Source of the DNA: Lycium barbarum | Lineage: Eukaryota > Streptophyta > Magnoliopsida > Solanales > Solanaceae | Direction: 5' to 3' | Length of the DNA: 64,000 nucleotides | Assembly: GCF_019175385.1 (NCBI RefSeq) | Contig: NC_083337.1 | Coordinates: 44,740,938 to 44,804,937 of the forward strand | Shown here: positions 11,853 through 23,599 of the stretch, piece after piece | Numbering within the stretch: the stretch's first letter is position 1 | Layout: each line of letters begins with the position of its first letter | The notes under the pieces: generated by a model | What the model was told of the DNA's origin: nothing | What the model saw: only the letters and a program-made list of their open reading frames with translations | Databases searched by the model: none | Translations under genes and position numbers: made by a program

Positions 11853-12236
11853 TTGATCAGACAGCGGTTGGAACCTAATATACTGTACAAGAAGATGTGG
11901 GTAAAGGGATTGCCTATCAAAATTTCATTCTTCTTATGGAGATTATGGGGAGCAAAGGTTCCATTGGATGATGTGGTAAAGATATGGAAAATCCAGTTCC
12001 CTTCCAGGTGTTATTGTTATGAGGAACCAAAAATTGAAACCATATCCCATGTGTTTCTATATTCACCAGTAGCTCAATACACCTGGAAGTACTTTGTCAA
12101 ACCTATAGGCATTAATATTCAAAACCTACAGCTAAATAAAATTTTTAACTTATGGTGGGATGCCCAGTTAAATCATCATATGAAGTTTATTTTTTGGAGT
12201 GTTCCAACCATCATAGTGTGGGAAATATGGAAATGA
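11853..12236 (+). pseudogene. LINE reverse-transcriptase zinc-binding domain (zf-RVT type)
   Basis: This is the longest open stretch of the LINE, 127 codons from an internal Met. It has the family motif WVKGLPIKISFFLWRLW, then VPLDDVVKIW, a Cys pair in RCYC, and SHVFLYS, where the usual final Cys is Ser. It ends VPTIIVWEIWK before a TGA. In the family this domain sits between RT and RNase H. The Met is not a true start, since homology extends upstream in the same frame (DQLLT-like and RQRLEP). Confidence 0.8.
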
Positions 12237-12399
12237 AGATATTCCATAAGACATGGAGATAAAATCCAAGGTGAAATTGATATATCATATCATGCATAAC
12301 ATTATTATGTTCATGAATTTTAGAAGATGCAATTTCAAACATCCAACTTACAACTGAAATACGTTAGTACAAACTCTGAAGCATATGCCCTAAGAACAA

Positions 12400-12892
12400 A
12401 GGTGATTAAAGTGTGTTGGAAGCCACCCGATACTAGTTAGGTAAAGTGCAATACTGATGGGCTTGTAGAGGTAATCCTAGAAGAGGATCATGGAGATTCT
12501 GTGAAAGAAATGAGGCAGGAGACTTGATAGTTGTTAGGAATAAGGAGATGGAGGATCCTAATTGTACTAACACTCAAGCAGAAACTATGGCCATAGTACA
12601 AGCTGAGGTATATGGAGGAGAAGCAGTACCAGCAGTTTCTGATTGAGACAGATTCCCCTCTACTAAAGCATATCATTCTCAAAGTTTGGGAAGTCCCTTG
12701 GCAGATAATTGAAATGATTGAGGAAACATAGAGGCTAATGATTCCAAAAGCAGTTGGGGTGATTCATATATTGAGAGAGGGGAATATGGTGGTAGATCAC
12801 CTAGCTAATTTTGCTTTAGATCATGGAGAACTGGCTTCACAATGTTTCCAGGAGATTGAAACACAAGGGAAGAGATTGATTAACAATGATAA
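12400..12892 (+). pseudogene. LINE C-terminal RNase H-like domain, frame-broken
   Basis: Short stretches in alternating frames match the plant LINE RNase H (RVT_3-type) domain: VKCNTDG, then GNPRRGSWRFCERNEAGDL with a frame change, NTQAETMAIVQA, QTDSPLLKH-like, and REGNMVVDHLANFALDHG near the end. The catalytic Asp/Glu positions are visible, but at least two frameshifts and several stops separate them. It follows the zinc-binding domain in the usual order. Confidence 0.7.
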
Positions 12893-12900
12893 GTGATAAC

Positions 12901-13285
12901 TACCGTTAACTTTACACGACTTAGGTGTTTCTCCCCAAGTATACTTACTTCTCTCCTATGAGTAGAACACATTACCAAACCTGATCTACGAACGTGTTTG
13001 CGGAATAAAAACATATAGGAAGGAAAAGGACATAGTATTTTCACATGTTCCACTAATACGGGTTCGTCCATCTCTGATATTTGCATGTGTATAAGCTGGA
13101 ACATGTTCATATACCTATTCCACCAATCTCTTTTATTTTGCATCTGCCTTTGACATGCTTTAGAGATATTGGCTTAAACATGTTGTAAGACTTGTTTCAT
13201 ATATTTGTATAGCTTTGCATTGAACATGTTTGTAGACCTGGCTCATTTCTTTCTCTTTGTCTGCAACTCTCCTTTCTTGAAAAAA
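12901..13285. other. Unassigned spacer between LINE and LTR remnant
   Basis: No coding frame or known terminal motif is visible. It may be the LINE 3' UTR; a short GAAAAAATT near 13277 could be an eroded tail, directly before LTR-like TGACCCAATCC. ACATG and CATGT words recur often (for example AACATGTT at 13177 and 13226). Confidence 0.35.
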
Positions 13286-14680
13286 TTGACCCAATCCGAA
13301 GGGCCAAGACGGGCACTCGGGCCTTACTTGCCAAACACCACTAGACATACATACATTACGTAATCATACATGAACATGGGCCACGACGGCCTTCATGATA
13401 AGCTGAAGGGGACAAGCCCAAAAGATATATATACATAACCATACTGAACATGAAGGCACGAGCAGACAAGGCTGCCATGGATGAGTATAGAACAAATTAT
13501 AGGCCGAAGAGACCACATCACATTTGACTAAATAAAAACTATCTGCAAGCTTCTACTAGAGTAAAAAACATTGGAAGGTCGGGACAGGGCCCCGCCATAC
13601 TCGTATGTATCCACAAATACCATACCAAGGTAGACTACAACTCCGAAACAAATGGAGTGCTCCGGTGCCAATGTTGAGAAGGAAGCCTAAGGATGTGATC
13701 CATCTCCCGGTCTACCTAAATCCGCGGTCATAAAACACAACATACCCCGGGCAAAAAGGACGTCAGTACAGATAATGTACTTATCTGTACCTAGTATGTA
13801 AGGCATGAAGATTAACATAATAAATACATGAAAGTAACAGGAGATAAAAGAGAGTCAACATGTACATCTGAATGCCTCTGTGGGCGTATGACATGCATGC
13901 TTTCTTTTAAAACACATACGTATAAATAAGCCATACTATGGGGCTGTGTCCTCATCATCAAGCCACTCCTTAGGGATATCATCATACCGTACCCAACTAC
14001 AGTGGTGTCTACAATAGGTGCCATACCCGGCCGACTATAGCGTGGCTCGGTGTCATAAAATAGATACGTATATATATAGTGCATGAATGATAAGAAGATA
14101 ATATGAATCTATCGGAATGACATAAGGTCGTTGCACCTTCGATTATTCTTAGGGAAGTAACATCATCAACATATGTGCTTCTAAGAATCAATGCATAAGA
14201 CATCAATAAATGTCATAACATAGAGACAAGGAATATGAGCCTCTAACATTTCTAAGAATAGAGTCATTATGAATATCGTTCATTACGTTCGTTTTATTCT
14301 GACCATGCCAAGAGAAAGGAATAGCCTTAACAAATCTCAAGTTGTCCAAGTAATCCTCCAATAAGCTTATTACAACCAGCACACCAATCCTATAACAAGG
14401 AAGGCACATACAAACTTAGATGACTCTAGTATACTATGTATATCAAATGATATGGGTAGCATTTCCTTTATTCACTAGTCACAACAACATACACAATAAC
14501 CCATCACAACAACAAGAAGCTCATAACAACCCTTAAATACTCCTTTCACTCACCACACAAGGGTATACACCAAGCAGCCCAAAATATACCACTATACAAG
14601 AAAAATATACACTTCCTTTCTTCTAATTCAAGAGGTATAATCTCAACAACACCTCAACAACATTAGATACTCACCAATTA
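13286..14680 (-). mobile_element. Decayed minus-strand LTR, left arm
   Basis: It starts near TGACCCAATCCGAAGGGCC, a degraded TGTCACGACCC terminus, and shows in order the boxes of other LTRs: GGGCCACGACGG, GGGACAGGGCCCCGCC (13583-13598), AAGGACGTCAGTAC (13756-13770) and the GCATGC region. It is cut by the solo LTR at 14681 and appears to continue at 17900. Confidence 0.7.
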
Positions 14681-17600
14681 TGTCACACCCTAGCAATGGT
14701 AGGGAATGACGGGCACCAGACTCTCATCAGAGTCGAGCGAACCCTTAGACATTCGCTCTATTAAAACCTGTCATTTCAAAAACTTTTAAGAACATAAAAT
14801 TTTTCCAAATAGAAATCATTATCTCTATAACGATTATGAAAACTTTCAATCAAATAAGTGCTTTAAACCAATTGAAATCATCTAAAATAAATACTCTTCT
14901 AAAATCCACAAATGACTCAACTGACGTCACTTTGTCGACATCTCGACAAATATACCACAGGACACTGTCTGCAAAAGTCTCTAAGAAGTAAACTAAACAT
15001 TATGAGTTAGGACAGGGCCCTGACATACCCATAATCATACATATCTATACATTACTTAGCACAGCTCCAGAATGAGGTGGAACTTGCCAATCCCAGCTGA
15101 CGTCCAAGCATCCTAGCTATACACTTAACCTGCCAAACAATCTGGGGCTGCGGGCATGAACACAACGTCCCCAGGCAAAAGGACGTCAGTACGGACAATG
15201 TACTGAGTATGTAAGGTGGTAACAAATCATAATCATAATTTGATTTAGGAGAGAAGAAATCACAATCTAACTCAATACCTGCAGCCTTCGCTGGAACAAA
15301 CATAAATGTGCACACGAAGTCTCAAAACAATCTTTAAGTAAATAATGCAATCTAACACACAAGCCGCTTCCGACATGTTAACAGAATGGTCCCTTCGGAC
15401 AGCCGCTTCCAGCTAGTATCACAATAGTCCCTTCGGACGGCCGCTTCCGGCATAATAATGATGGCCCCTTCGGGCAGCCGCTTCCGGCTTAATAATAATG
15501 GCCCCTTAGGGCAGCCGCTTCCGGCTTAATAATAATGGCCCCTTCGGGCAGCCGCTTCTGACTTAATATTACCATCATATCAACACAAACTCAATCTACA
15601 AATATCAATTTAAATTCATATCATAATTCACTAATCAATTCATCACAATCCAGTTATTACCCTTAGTCTTTATAAGAAGTTATTAAATTTGTATCTCACC
15701 AGACTTAGGAGCACATACTTTCAGGTTTGAGGGTAGAATTGTTATGAAATTCTTACTACTTATATTCTACCCAATTTCATCTTATTGCCCTACCCAAAGA
15801 ATAAATGATCATATCAATACAAAGGGATGATACTATGGAATGTAAACATAAATCGTAAATAAAATGAAGTAGTAAAATCTCGCACCCCCTTCAGAGTGGT
15901 TATGAAAATCAAACTTTGTGTTTCCTTTAGTATAAAACTCATTCCCTCGAAATCATTAGTAAACCCATATACACAACTCAACATGGCACCTTATGGGTAT
16001 TCCCTTCGGAACAAAATAGGAGTACAATATCAATAAGCCATCACAAGAAATATTTAGACCTTACTCGTCTAAGAATGGAATCATAGGGAGTACATATAGA
16101 ATGAATAGCACAAGAATCATGCCAAAGGAAGAAAGGTTTGCCTTACATACCTTGTCGCTTCTCAAGTTAACCATAACTTAGGTCTTGGGTTTCACCAATC
16201 TACAAACAATACCAAATATGCCAATAATCAAATTAGGATACTCTTTCAAACAAATCCTTAATTACTTAGAAATCTCACGATATTTGGGTAGCATCTTCCT
16301 TAAAAACTTAATAATCCTTATGATTCCAATTTATCCAAAATATCAATCACAATACCAATAACGATATCAACACACACATATCCAAATAGAATCAAATCCA
16401 TTCTTAAATCACCTCCAAAACAGCCCAATATACATTCCTACACCGATGTTTGTATACACTTCTTTATTTTCGTATATACATAGTATAACAACAAACAAAA
16501 CAACAACAACTACAGCCAATCCCACAATATTCCAGCCCACAAAACAATTCATAACGACCACCAAACAACCCACGTGATAACAACAACTATTTATCCGATT
16601 TTCGATATAACTTTCGTAATTCTTTCATCTAGCAACGTAGATACGACTCGGATAACTCAAATACATCTAGGAGAGAGGATTTCTTACCTTACATGCCAAG
16701 AACTACTCTTCTTCCACCTTACTTCACTTCAAAGAAATCCCGGATTCAACCACGCGACAAACGGAACAACAAAATCGAAGCGGTGAACAAAACCCGTGTG
16801 TTGTTCTTGAGAAGGAGTACATTTTACTTCCTTGAATTATCCAGTGACGTTGCTGCTCTAACATAAACACATTGCTGCTCATTAATTTTCTACTACACAT
16901 ATATGGTACAATACGTATGAATCATTTTTTTTTTTGTAGTCTTCCATTAAGAAGAAGAACTTTGCTTTGGTGCTACAAATATACTACCTATATTGTTTCC
17001 TTTTATACTCTCTCCAAAAAAAGTGAACAGATGGATATATATATATATTAGGATGAGCCTTTACACGTGTATAACATTTGAGAATACACCTATCTAAGCA
17101 AAATGCCACCAGCACATGATAAGGTTATAGTCATTAATTAACTCTCTTTCTAGTGCCACATGGACACTTATCCAAAATACTGCCACCCACACATAATTAA
17201 TTCTTGTCTTCCACTACCATCCGACATTTAATCAATTACACCCATAACTAATTTCTTGAACTCAATTTACTTAAATAATACCAATTAATTTTAACACACT
17301 TCAAATACTCATTGCCATGATCACGTAATATAATACTAGTCCATAGCCTCTTTTGTCACACATAATATTTTCCAATCACCGTCGTCACACTTTTAAGTCC
17401 TAAATCATTTTGGGACTCCGCATTTTTATACAACAATCCCTTTATTGCATACTCGGATATGACCAAAATTCCATATAGTCCATATAACTTGTTCAACATA
17501 GCATAACTACTTATAACCTCAAAAATCATCTTGTCCTTATGTCACATTTTTTCATCTTAAATAATTTTGGGACTTCATTCCTTGTATACACCGAGTTCTT

Positions 17601-17894
17601 AATTTTCATGATTGAATATGACCAAATTATCCCGGCTCGGGTAAATTTGCTTATGTTGGGCGGTTCAATTCCCTGGTCCATTATATGGGATATTATAGCT
17701 TGGAACGTATTTCACTCAAATAAATGTTGAAACTCGACAAAACCTATTTTCTTCGATTGGTTTAACTTCAAATCCTTACGGTACAGGTGTACCATCACTT
17801 TAACCACCTATAAGCTTGGGGGATAACCTCGTGTCCATTACTAATATCATTTAACTCGCACACTTTCCAACACATGAGAATACGGGATGTAACA
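14681..17894 (-). mobile_element. Solo LTR, 3214 bp, TSD AATTA
   Basis: The termini are TGTCACACCCTAGC and CGGGATGTAACA, with AATTA duplicated at 14676-14680 and 17895-17899. There is no internal sequence, so this is a solo LTR formed by LTR-LTR recombination. It belongs to a sister family of the main one: its U5 end (CCATTGCTAGGGTGTGACA on the sense strand) matches the solo LTR at 52466-55219. Its hairpin CAGTAC-N7-GTACTG is intact at 15187-15205. The region from 16400 to 17890 contains no gene; it is LTR U3 sequence. Confidence 0.92.
15360..15572 (-). repeat. Minisatellite inside the LTR, five to six units of about 40 bp
   Basis: Units are built on CAGCCGCTTCCGGCTTAAT plus AATAATGGCCCCTTCGGG, with the inner copies most alike. 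The other LTR of the family carries the same array in the opposite orientation at 54370-54545, so the array is an old, maintained part of this LTR. Its CCGCTTCCGG and CCCGAAGGGG cores are near-palindromic. Confidence 0.85.
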
Positions 17895-17899
17895 AATTA

Positions 17900-18300
17900 C
17901 ATGAAAATCAGCTTAATAACACAGCAATAGTCCATAATCTCAATTAGTCTCAATTAACAACTTGAAGTTCTAGTTCATGCTTAATCCATCCCTATGACTA
18001 AACCAACATAGAATTAACCCTAAGCATAGCCAAAAGGATGATATGCATACCTTGTACAATAGCTACAATGTTACATCAAGTACTTTTTCAAGTTGGATTT
18101 ATTGTAAGTTAATTGACATAAGTTCGAGACAAGATTATTTTTGAGATTATAAGTAAGTAAGTGTCGTGAAGGTTAGAGGTTAAGCGAATCGGAGGGCATA
18201 AGTTTCATCGATGCAATAGCATGAGGTTTCAGACTATGGTTTGAACTGCTCGACATATGTAAGTTGACCCGAGCTCCAGATAATCTTTTTCATATTCAAG
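17900..18300 (-). mobile_element. Probable right arm of LTR remnant 13286 and unassigned flank
   Basis: The first half contains CCAAAAGGATGATATGCATACC, like the CATGCCAAAAGAAAGAAGGG...CATACC block of other LTRs, and supports continuity across the solo LTR. From about 18060 the sequence (TTGGATTTATTGTAAGTTAA onward) matches nothing I recognise and has no reading frame. It ends at the LTR edge at 18301. Confidence 0.45.
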
Positions 18301-20837
18301 TGTCACGACCCAACTAAGGGGCCGCGACGAGCACCCGGTTCTATCCCACCCGGGCACCCCATGACAGACTTTTGCATAATATCTAGGTGAGCCATATATT
18401 TAAAACATACATTTCAATTCGTCCATCATACTATTCCCCTTGGACAACAAGATTCTTTATATCATCATAGGCATTTATGACACATCAATGTACATGGGCC
18501 GACTAGGCCAACAAAATGATATACAAAATATAGGCCGACAAGGCCAGACATATCTACCCATATAAACGTGACTACGAGCCTTTAAGGAAAGTATAACATA
18601 ACACATAAGCGGGACAGGACCCCGCTATGCCCATACTATGTACACAAAAGAATAAGTACCCAAAGCTATGGCTCCGAATGAAATGGAGCTCCGCTATGTA
18701 ATCACTGAGAATGTAGCTACGAATCAACTCTGTCTCCTTAGCCACCTGCGGGCATGACGCAGCGTCCACAAATAAAAGGACGTCAGTACGAAGAATGTAC
18801 TGAGTATGTAAAGCATGATCATCATCAATATAAAAGCGTAATAGATAACATAGGAAACAGCATAGGAGGGAAGACAATAGCATCGTCGCCATGGCACTTA
18901 CTTGCTTTCCATAGGGACTTTTCTTTCTTATCTCATATCCGTATACATAGTCTTATTCATTCGTATTCATACTCATATTCATATCGTCTACATCTCATAT
19001 ACATTGAATATACATAGCCTTTGCGCAACATTTACATATACTCAACATATTCGTACTCATATTGATGTCATATATATACATATACATATAGCCTTTATAT
19101 AGCGTACCCGACCATGAAGGATCGATGTTTCATACATACTTGGCCAACCAAGGCTCAAGGTTATACCTACCTGGCCCTACCAAGGCTTCAGGGTTATCCG
19201 TACCTTCTGCAGAAGTGCGCGCGCGTTACGTAATCATATACATACTCTATACATATTCATATACATACATTCTACCCGGCATCATAAGCTCGGGGTCTTA
19301 TCATAGCCCTTCATAGGCACACATACATACAATAGCCCATATGCATCTTAATCATCACATTATTCTCATCATTATTACTATCATTATTACTATCATTATC
19401 ACTATCTTCATTGTTATCCTTGCATCTATCTTATAGGCCTACTCGTCATACGAGGAACTTAGTACTATCGTAGCACATCAAGCATCGCGAGCTTATTAGC
19501 CCGGAAGGTCAATCATTTGAAGAAATCATAGACTTATAGAAGATTTAGACGTTAGGTCAAAGAACCATGCCCTATGAAAGAAGGGTTAGCCTTACATACC
19601 ATTTCGTTCGAATATATATCACTTGCACGTTCTCTTTCAACGCTTGCGTTTATACCTTCATTAAAGGTCATACTATCGTTAGAATTGATAGCTAGCATAT
19701 ACGACTAAAGCTAGAGAAAATCGGATAACATCTCCTCCATAACGTATCTCAACTCCCAAACGTCAATAATAAATTCACGATGCCATAACAATAGCCATTA
19801 CTCATTCACATTATCCATATTTCTAGACTTACATTCAATTCATCCATAACCATGGCCATAACACACACGACGTCCATTTACATACATTGTTCATCTAAAG
19901 TTCTCAACATAATTTATATCGTATTTACCTCACAATACATCAAGACCCATAGCTCAATTCATACTATTTCTCAAAATGACACTATTCCATATTCATGACT
20001 CATTTTTCTATACTCTTCTACAATCAGAGTATTTCAACTCTTAACTACCTTAAACAACATACAAATATCATGAATCTTACCTTAAATGTTGTAGGAACAA
20101 GCTTTAGTTGATAATACTCCACTTTGAGCAAAACCCTAGTTTATCTCCATTTGGATCTCTTGACTTTGAATGATCTTAATGGGTTTGCTCACACTTGATT
20201 CACTTTATTTGTGTTGTTGATCCTTAATATTCCTTGACAACTTGTGGAATATATGTAGAGAGATGTTCTAGAGAGAAGGGGTGTGATGTAGAAGTGAAAT
20301 GAAATAAGCCTTGGTCCCCTTATTTAATGACTTAAAAATCTGATTTGAAGTGCACAGTGGTTGTAAACTTGGTTTACGGTCCGTATTCCAGTTTACGGAC
20401 CGTCCTTCGTGGTCGTATTTAATCATATCAGAACCAGAAACTCAAACTGAGATGTGGTTATTTACGGACGCAGTTTACGGGCCGTAAACCACTTTACGGT
20501 CCGTATTTAGGGTCGTTTTTAACCATTTGCTCATTTGGCAGAAAGTTGAAGTTTTGGAAGCCAAAATACGACATGGCAGTTTACGGACCGTATACCACTT
20601 TACAGTCTGTATTTCATTTTACGACCAACTGGCCAGAATACAAACTTGCAACTTTTCACATTTCCAAAACCTATAATTATTCATTATGGAGCATAACCTC
20701 TCTCTTATTGCGATTGCCTTCGGAATCTTACTTAGGGTCGTCAAATGTTATTTCTTACTCGCGGAAACATCGTACACTCGTACCCAACACTAGTTCATTC
20801 ACTTGCATACCAACGGAAGATTTTCCGAGGTGTAACA
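18301..20837 (-). repeat. 3' LTR of the 18301-35479 element (2537 bp)
   Basis: It begins TGTCACGACCCAACTAAGG and ends TCCGAGGTGTAACA. The first 355 bases closely match the 5' LTR remnant at 35123-35479. The hairpin CAGTAC-N7-GTACTG is intact at 18784-18802, next to GGACGTCAG. TATA-type TTAAATAAGG (sense) is at 20318-20327. The 5' neighbour bases are TCAAG. Confidence 0.9.
20318..20640 (-). promoter_or_regulatory. LTR promoter with repeated TTTACGGACCGTAAAC palindromes
   Basis: Upstream of the TATA-like box on the sense strand are six or more copies or half-copies of TTTACGG(A/T)CCGTA, for example TTTACGGTCCGTATT (20372), TTTACGGACCGT (20392), TTTACGGGCCGTAAACC (20472), TTTACGGTCCGTATT (20492) and TTTACGGACCGTATACC (20580). 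The core ACGGACCGT is a palindrome-like word shared with 35790-41185 and 44945-45085. Confidence 0.65.
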
Positions 20838-20873
20838 TTCTTCCCCTCTTAAGAACATTCGTCCTCGAATGTT
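20838..20873 (-). promoter_or_regulatory. Polypurine tract and perfect PPT hairpin
   Basis: TTCTTCCCCTCTT (20838-20850) is a clean purine tract on the sense strand. AACATTCGTCCTCGAATGTT (20854-20873) is a perfect inverted repeat with 8-base arms. Confidence 0.8.
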
Positions 20874-21028
20874 AAAGTCTTTGGGGATTCTATAAAAATT
20901 TCGCCAGAGTTTCCCCTATAATATGGCACTACCATCCTGTCACAACAACCCATAATATCAATGCCTCACAGGGCCACAACACAATGGCATACAAATTCGG
21001 CCACGCATGACCCAAAAAGCATAAAAGG
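20874..21028 (-). mobile_element. 3' UTR of the 18301-35479 element, left part
   Basis: Non-coding. It matches the UTR at 432-590 (GCCAGAGTTTCCCCTATAAT and CACAGGGCCACAACA) and is cut at 21028 by the nested element. AAAGG at 21024-21028 is the left target duplication. Confidence 0.85.
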
Positions 21029-21423
21029 TGTCACGACCTAGCCCCGTGGGCCATGACTAGTGCCCGAGCTGGACACCCATACGTACCTGTCAACCATTAT
21101 CGGATTGATAATATAGGTCCTCAATCAATCACATCGTAATAACATAAGCAAGCCGACGAGGCTGCCACTAAATATATCATTGTATTACGCAAGCCGACAA
21201 GGCTACCACTATATATATCATTATATTACGCAAGCCGACAAGGATGCCACTACAAAATGATAACATATGCAAGCCGGCAAGGCTGCTATAACGAAAGAAC
21301 ATCCACAATAACCATATAGACACAACTGATCAAATCTGAATACAACCCACATACTTTTCTATAGACCTCTAAGAGTTCAACAGTGAAATATGACGGGACA
21401 GGGCCCCGTCGTACCCCTAGACA

Positions 21424-21426
<3 letters not shown>

Positions 21427-21469
<43 letters not shown>
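21427..21469. repeat. (AT)n microsatellite in LTR
   Basis: About 21 AT units. The same site in the partner LTR (27929-27953) has about 12 units, so the tract has changed length since insertion. Confidence 0.9.
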
Positions 21470-21474
<5 letters not shown>

Positions 21475-21764
21475 GAAGGTCTGTACCAAAATCTAGGCTC
21501 CGGAACAACGGAGCTCTCCAAGACAGCAAAAAGGGGATCCGAAGCTGGCGGATCACCAAAGCGAGTATCTGCACCTGCGGGCATGAAACGCAGCCACCCG
21601 AAGAAAGGAGGTCAGTACGGAATATGTACTGAGTATGTAAAGCACGAAATACAGTAAAAAGGACCATAACTGAAGCAGAGGCTCCAGTGGACAAGTATAA
21701 TAATCAAGAAATCACTGTACCTGTGTCTTACGAAACAAAATCATGCATATCATTATCATATACC

Positions 21765-22030
21765 ATACCCGGCCCATTATGAGACTCGGTGAATAAGATC
21801 ATATTATCATATCATCATATACATATACCGTACCCAGCCCTCTAGTAAGGGACTCGGTGAATAAAGTCGTGTACACGTATACCGTACCCGGCCCATCATG
21901 GGACTCGATGCCATAATCATATCATCATATACATATACCGTACCCGGCCCTCTAGTAAGGGACTCAGTGAATAATGCAGCGACACTGTGCAGGATAACAT
22001 ACCCGGCCCGGGACTCGGTGAATGATACAA
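21765..22030 (-). repeat. Tandem CCCGGCCC...GGGACTCGGTGAATAA repeats in LTR
   Basis: Units of 50-80 bases contain ATACCGTACCCGGCCC and GGGACTCGGTGAATAA, separated by ATCATATCATCATATACAT. Four to five units are present. The partner LTR has one more (28252-28580). Similar but divergent CCCGGCC blocks occupy the same place in most LTRs here. Confidence 0.8.
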
Positions 22031-23561
22031 TAACAGTATGCACGAGTAGAATATCATGAGCAACCATATACCACTACATCATCATCTGAGACCCAATAGA
22101 ATCAGTGGACTAACCAACACTCAAATAACAAGACAATAGTCATGGTAAGTATGGATGACAATAACAACTATATCAAATAGAGCCTCAGGAATTATACGTC
22201 ATGTGCCAAGATAATGCAAAACAGCTATTGGAATTCAAGGACATTAATCATTACAGAGTCTTTAAGAATAGGAACTTTCACACACCAACTACTATCCAAC
22301 GTATAGAGGACTCGACAGGAACTCAATCACTTAAGAGTTCTAGCATCAAGAAGAGAATAAGAATCATGAATCACACTCGGAACTTATGAATAGAATTACC
22401 CCAAGTTCATATCATTCGTCACTTAAATCTAAGACATGCCAAAAGAAAGAAGGGACAGCTTTACATACCTGTTTAACGACTATTCGCAAATCCGTTTGAT
22501 TTGTCGCCCCCTTTAGCCTATTTAACGTCAAAGTAACGTTATCTTTAGTAACTATACTTTCTAGTTCATAAATCCGTAGCCCATCGCTTATAGAACTTAT
22601 TCTTTAACTTATACTTTCTCGTTAAGGGTTTTTCATTATTTAAGGACTTAACGAAAATCGGGCAGCATTTCCCCTATATATTTGCCTAACCCGAATTTCC
22701 ACTTATTCTCCTGTTAACACAGAAATACCAACAACAAGGATATACATATACATTTTTCACAATTCAGCCCATAACAATTCGAACAACCCAACAACTTCTT
22801 CTAAATCCATTTCAACCCACCATTTCATATAATAACAATTTCATGTATTTTCTTATTTCCGATTTCGTCCAATTCAATTTTAAAAATTTCATTACAACAT
22901 TATGAACACAATTACACCATAAAATAGGAAGATCTTACCACAATTTCCTCGGAGAAATTTGTACGCTCAATTGTTCCGATTTTGCAATTTCTTCTTCTCC
23001 AACTTAAAATCAAATGTTGCTATCACTTCCTTTGATTTGTATTGCACTTGAAATTGATCCAAAATATTCAAAAATCAAAATTTTTCCTCACCACCATGGC
23101 TGGCCGTGAGCAGCCATGGTTGATCACCCTTTTTTTTTTTTCTTGATTTTGTTTTTTGGAAAATGGATGAAAAAGATGAACTATGTTCATCTTATCCCAT
23201 ATTTATAGGATCAGCCCTAGGAGGACACGTGTCCCCCCCCCCCCCCTTGGTGAGTCACAAATCCACCTTTTTGGTTTTTTATTTTATTTTTCCCTTTTTT
23301 TCAATTTCGGGTGGGGCCCACTTAGTAATTAGGCTTAATTAATTTAATTAATCACCACCTCTTACTTAGTAATTTATCACAATTAATTAATCCCTAATTT
23401 CCAATAATATTTTTACACTAAATAAAATTTATAAACAATTTATGTTTTAATTAAAAATTGAAAATTAAAGGTTTCTATTTCGTGTCCGAAAATAACTCCG
23501 CCTTTAACTTGAGTCGATTTGCTTGCGAATAATTCGACGTATAAATATACGGGGTATAAAA

Positions 23562-23598
23562 TCCTTCCCCCCTTTAGAACATTCGTCCTCGAATGTTA
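23562..23598 (-). promoter_or_regulatory. Polypurine tract and PPT hairpin of the gag-only element
   Basis: TCCTTCCCCCCTTT is AAAGGGGGGAAGGA on the sense strand, next to the LTR. AACATTCGTCCTCGAATGTT follows at 23579-23598 as a perfect inverted repeat. Confidence 0.85.
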
Positions 23599-23599
23599 A

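Larger units (their letters stand above)
10952..12900 (+). mobile_element. 3' part of an L1-type LINE (non-LTR retrotransposon)
   Basis: The translated plus strand, with several frame changes, follows the end of plant L1 ORF2 in order: RT thumb (RGRGLGFRSLQDVFKALFSN near 11348-11408), the connection (SNKYLKKYHAVTVQLKRETY near 11451-11515), the reverse-transcriptase zinc-binding domain (open at 11853-12236) and an RNase H-like domain (about 12430-12860). The 5' part with endonuclease and RT palm is absent, as expected for 5' truncation or an older deletion. No clear poly-A tail or target duplication was found. The 3' limit is uncertain. Confidence 0.85.
21029..23561 (-). repeat. 3' LTR of the gag-only element (2533 bp)
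   Basis: It begins TGTCACGACCTAGCC and ends GGGGTATAAAA, where the partner has ATAACA. Compared with 27531-30086 there are few substitutions. Length differences lie in an (AT)n run (21427-21469, longer here), one spacer repeat unit fewer, and the low-complexity stretch near 23130. The hairpin at 21613-21631 is intact. Confidence 0.93.

Noticed and set aside
11853..12236. A 127-codon plus-strand frame that could be taken for a host gene
   Set aside because: It carries the WVKGLPIKISFFLWRLW signature of LINE reverse-transcriptase zinc-binding domains and is flanked by RT and RNase H remnants in order.
15360..15572. A possible CRISPR-like array because of regularly spaced repeats
   Set aside because: Repeats are directly tandem with no unique spacers, lie in a plant LTR, and are shared by another copy of the same LTR.
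18902..19102. Plus-strand frames rich in Tyr, Ile and His near 18750-19316
   Set aside because: They come from ATACATATTCATAC-type low-complexity LTR sequence and have no domain.
21377..21694. Frames encoding long (YI)n runs here and at 27879-28178, 48270-48515 and 57060-57461
   Set aside because: They are translations of (AT)n microsatellites in LTRs.
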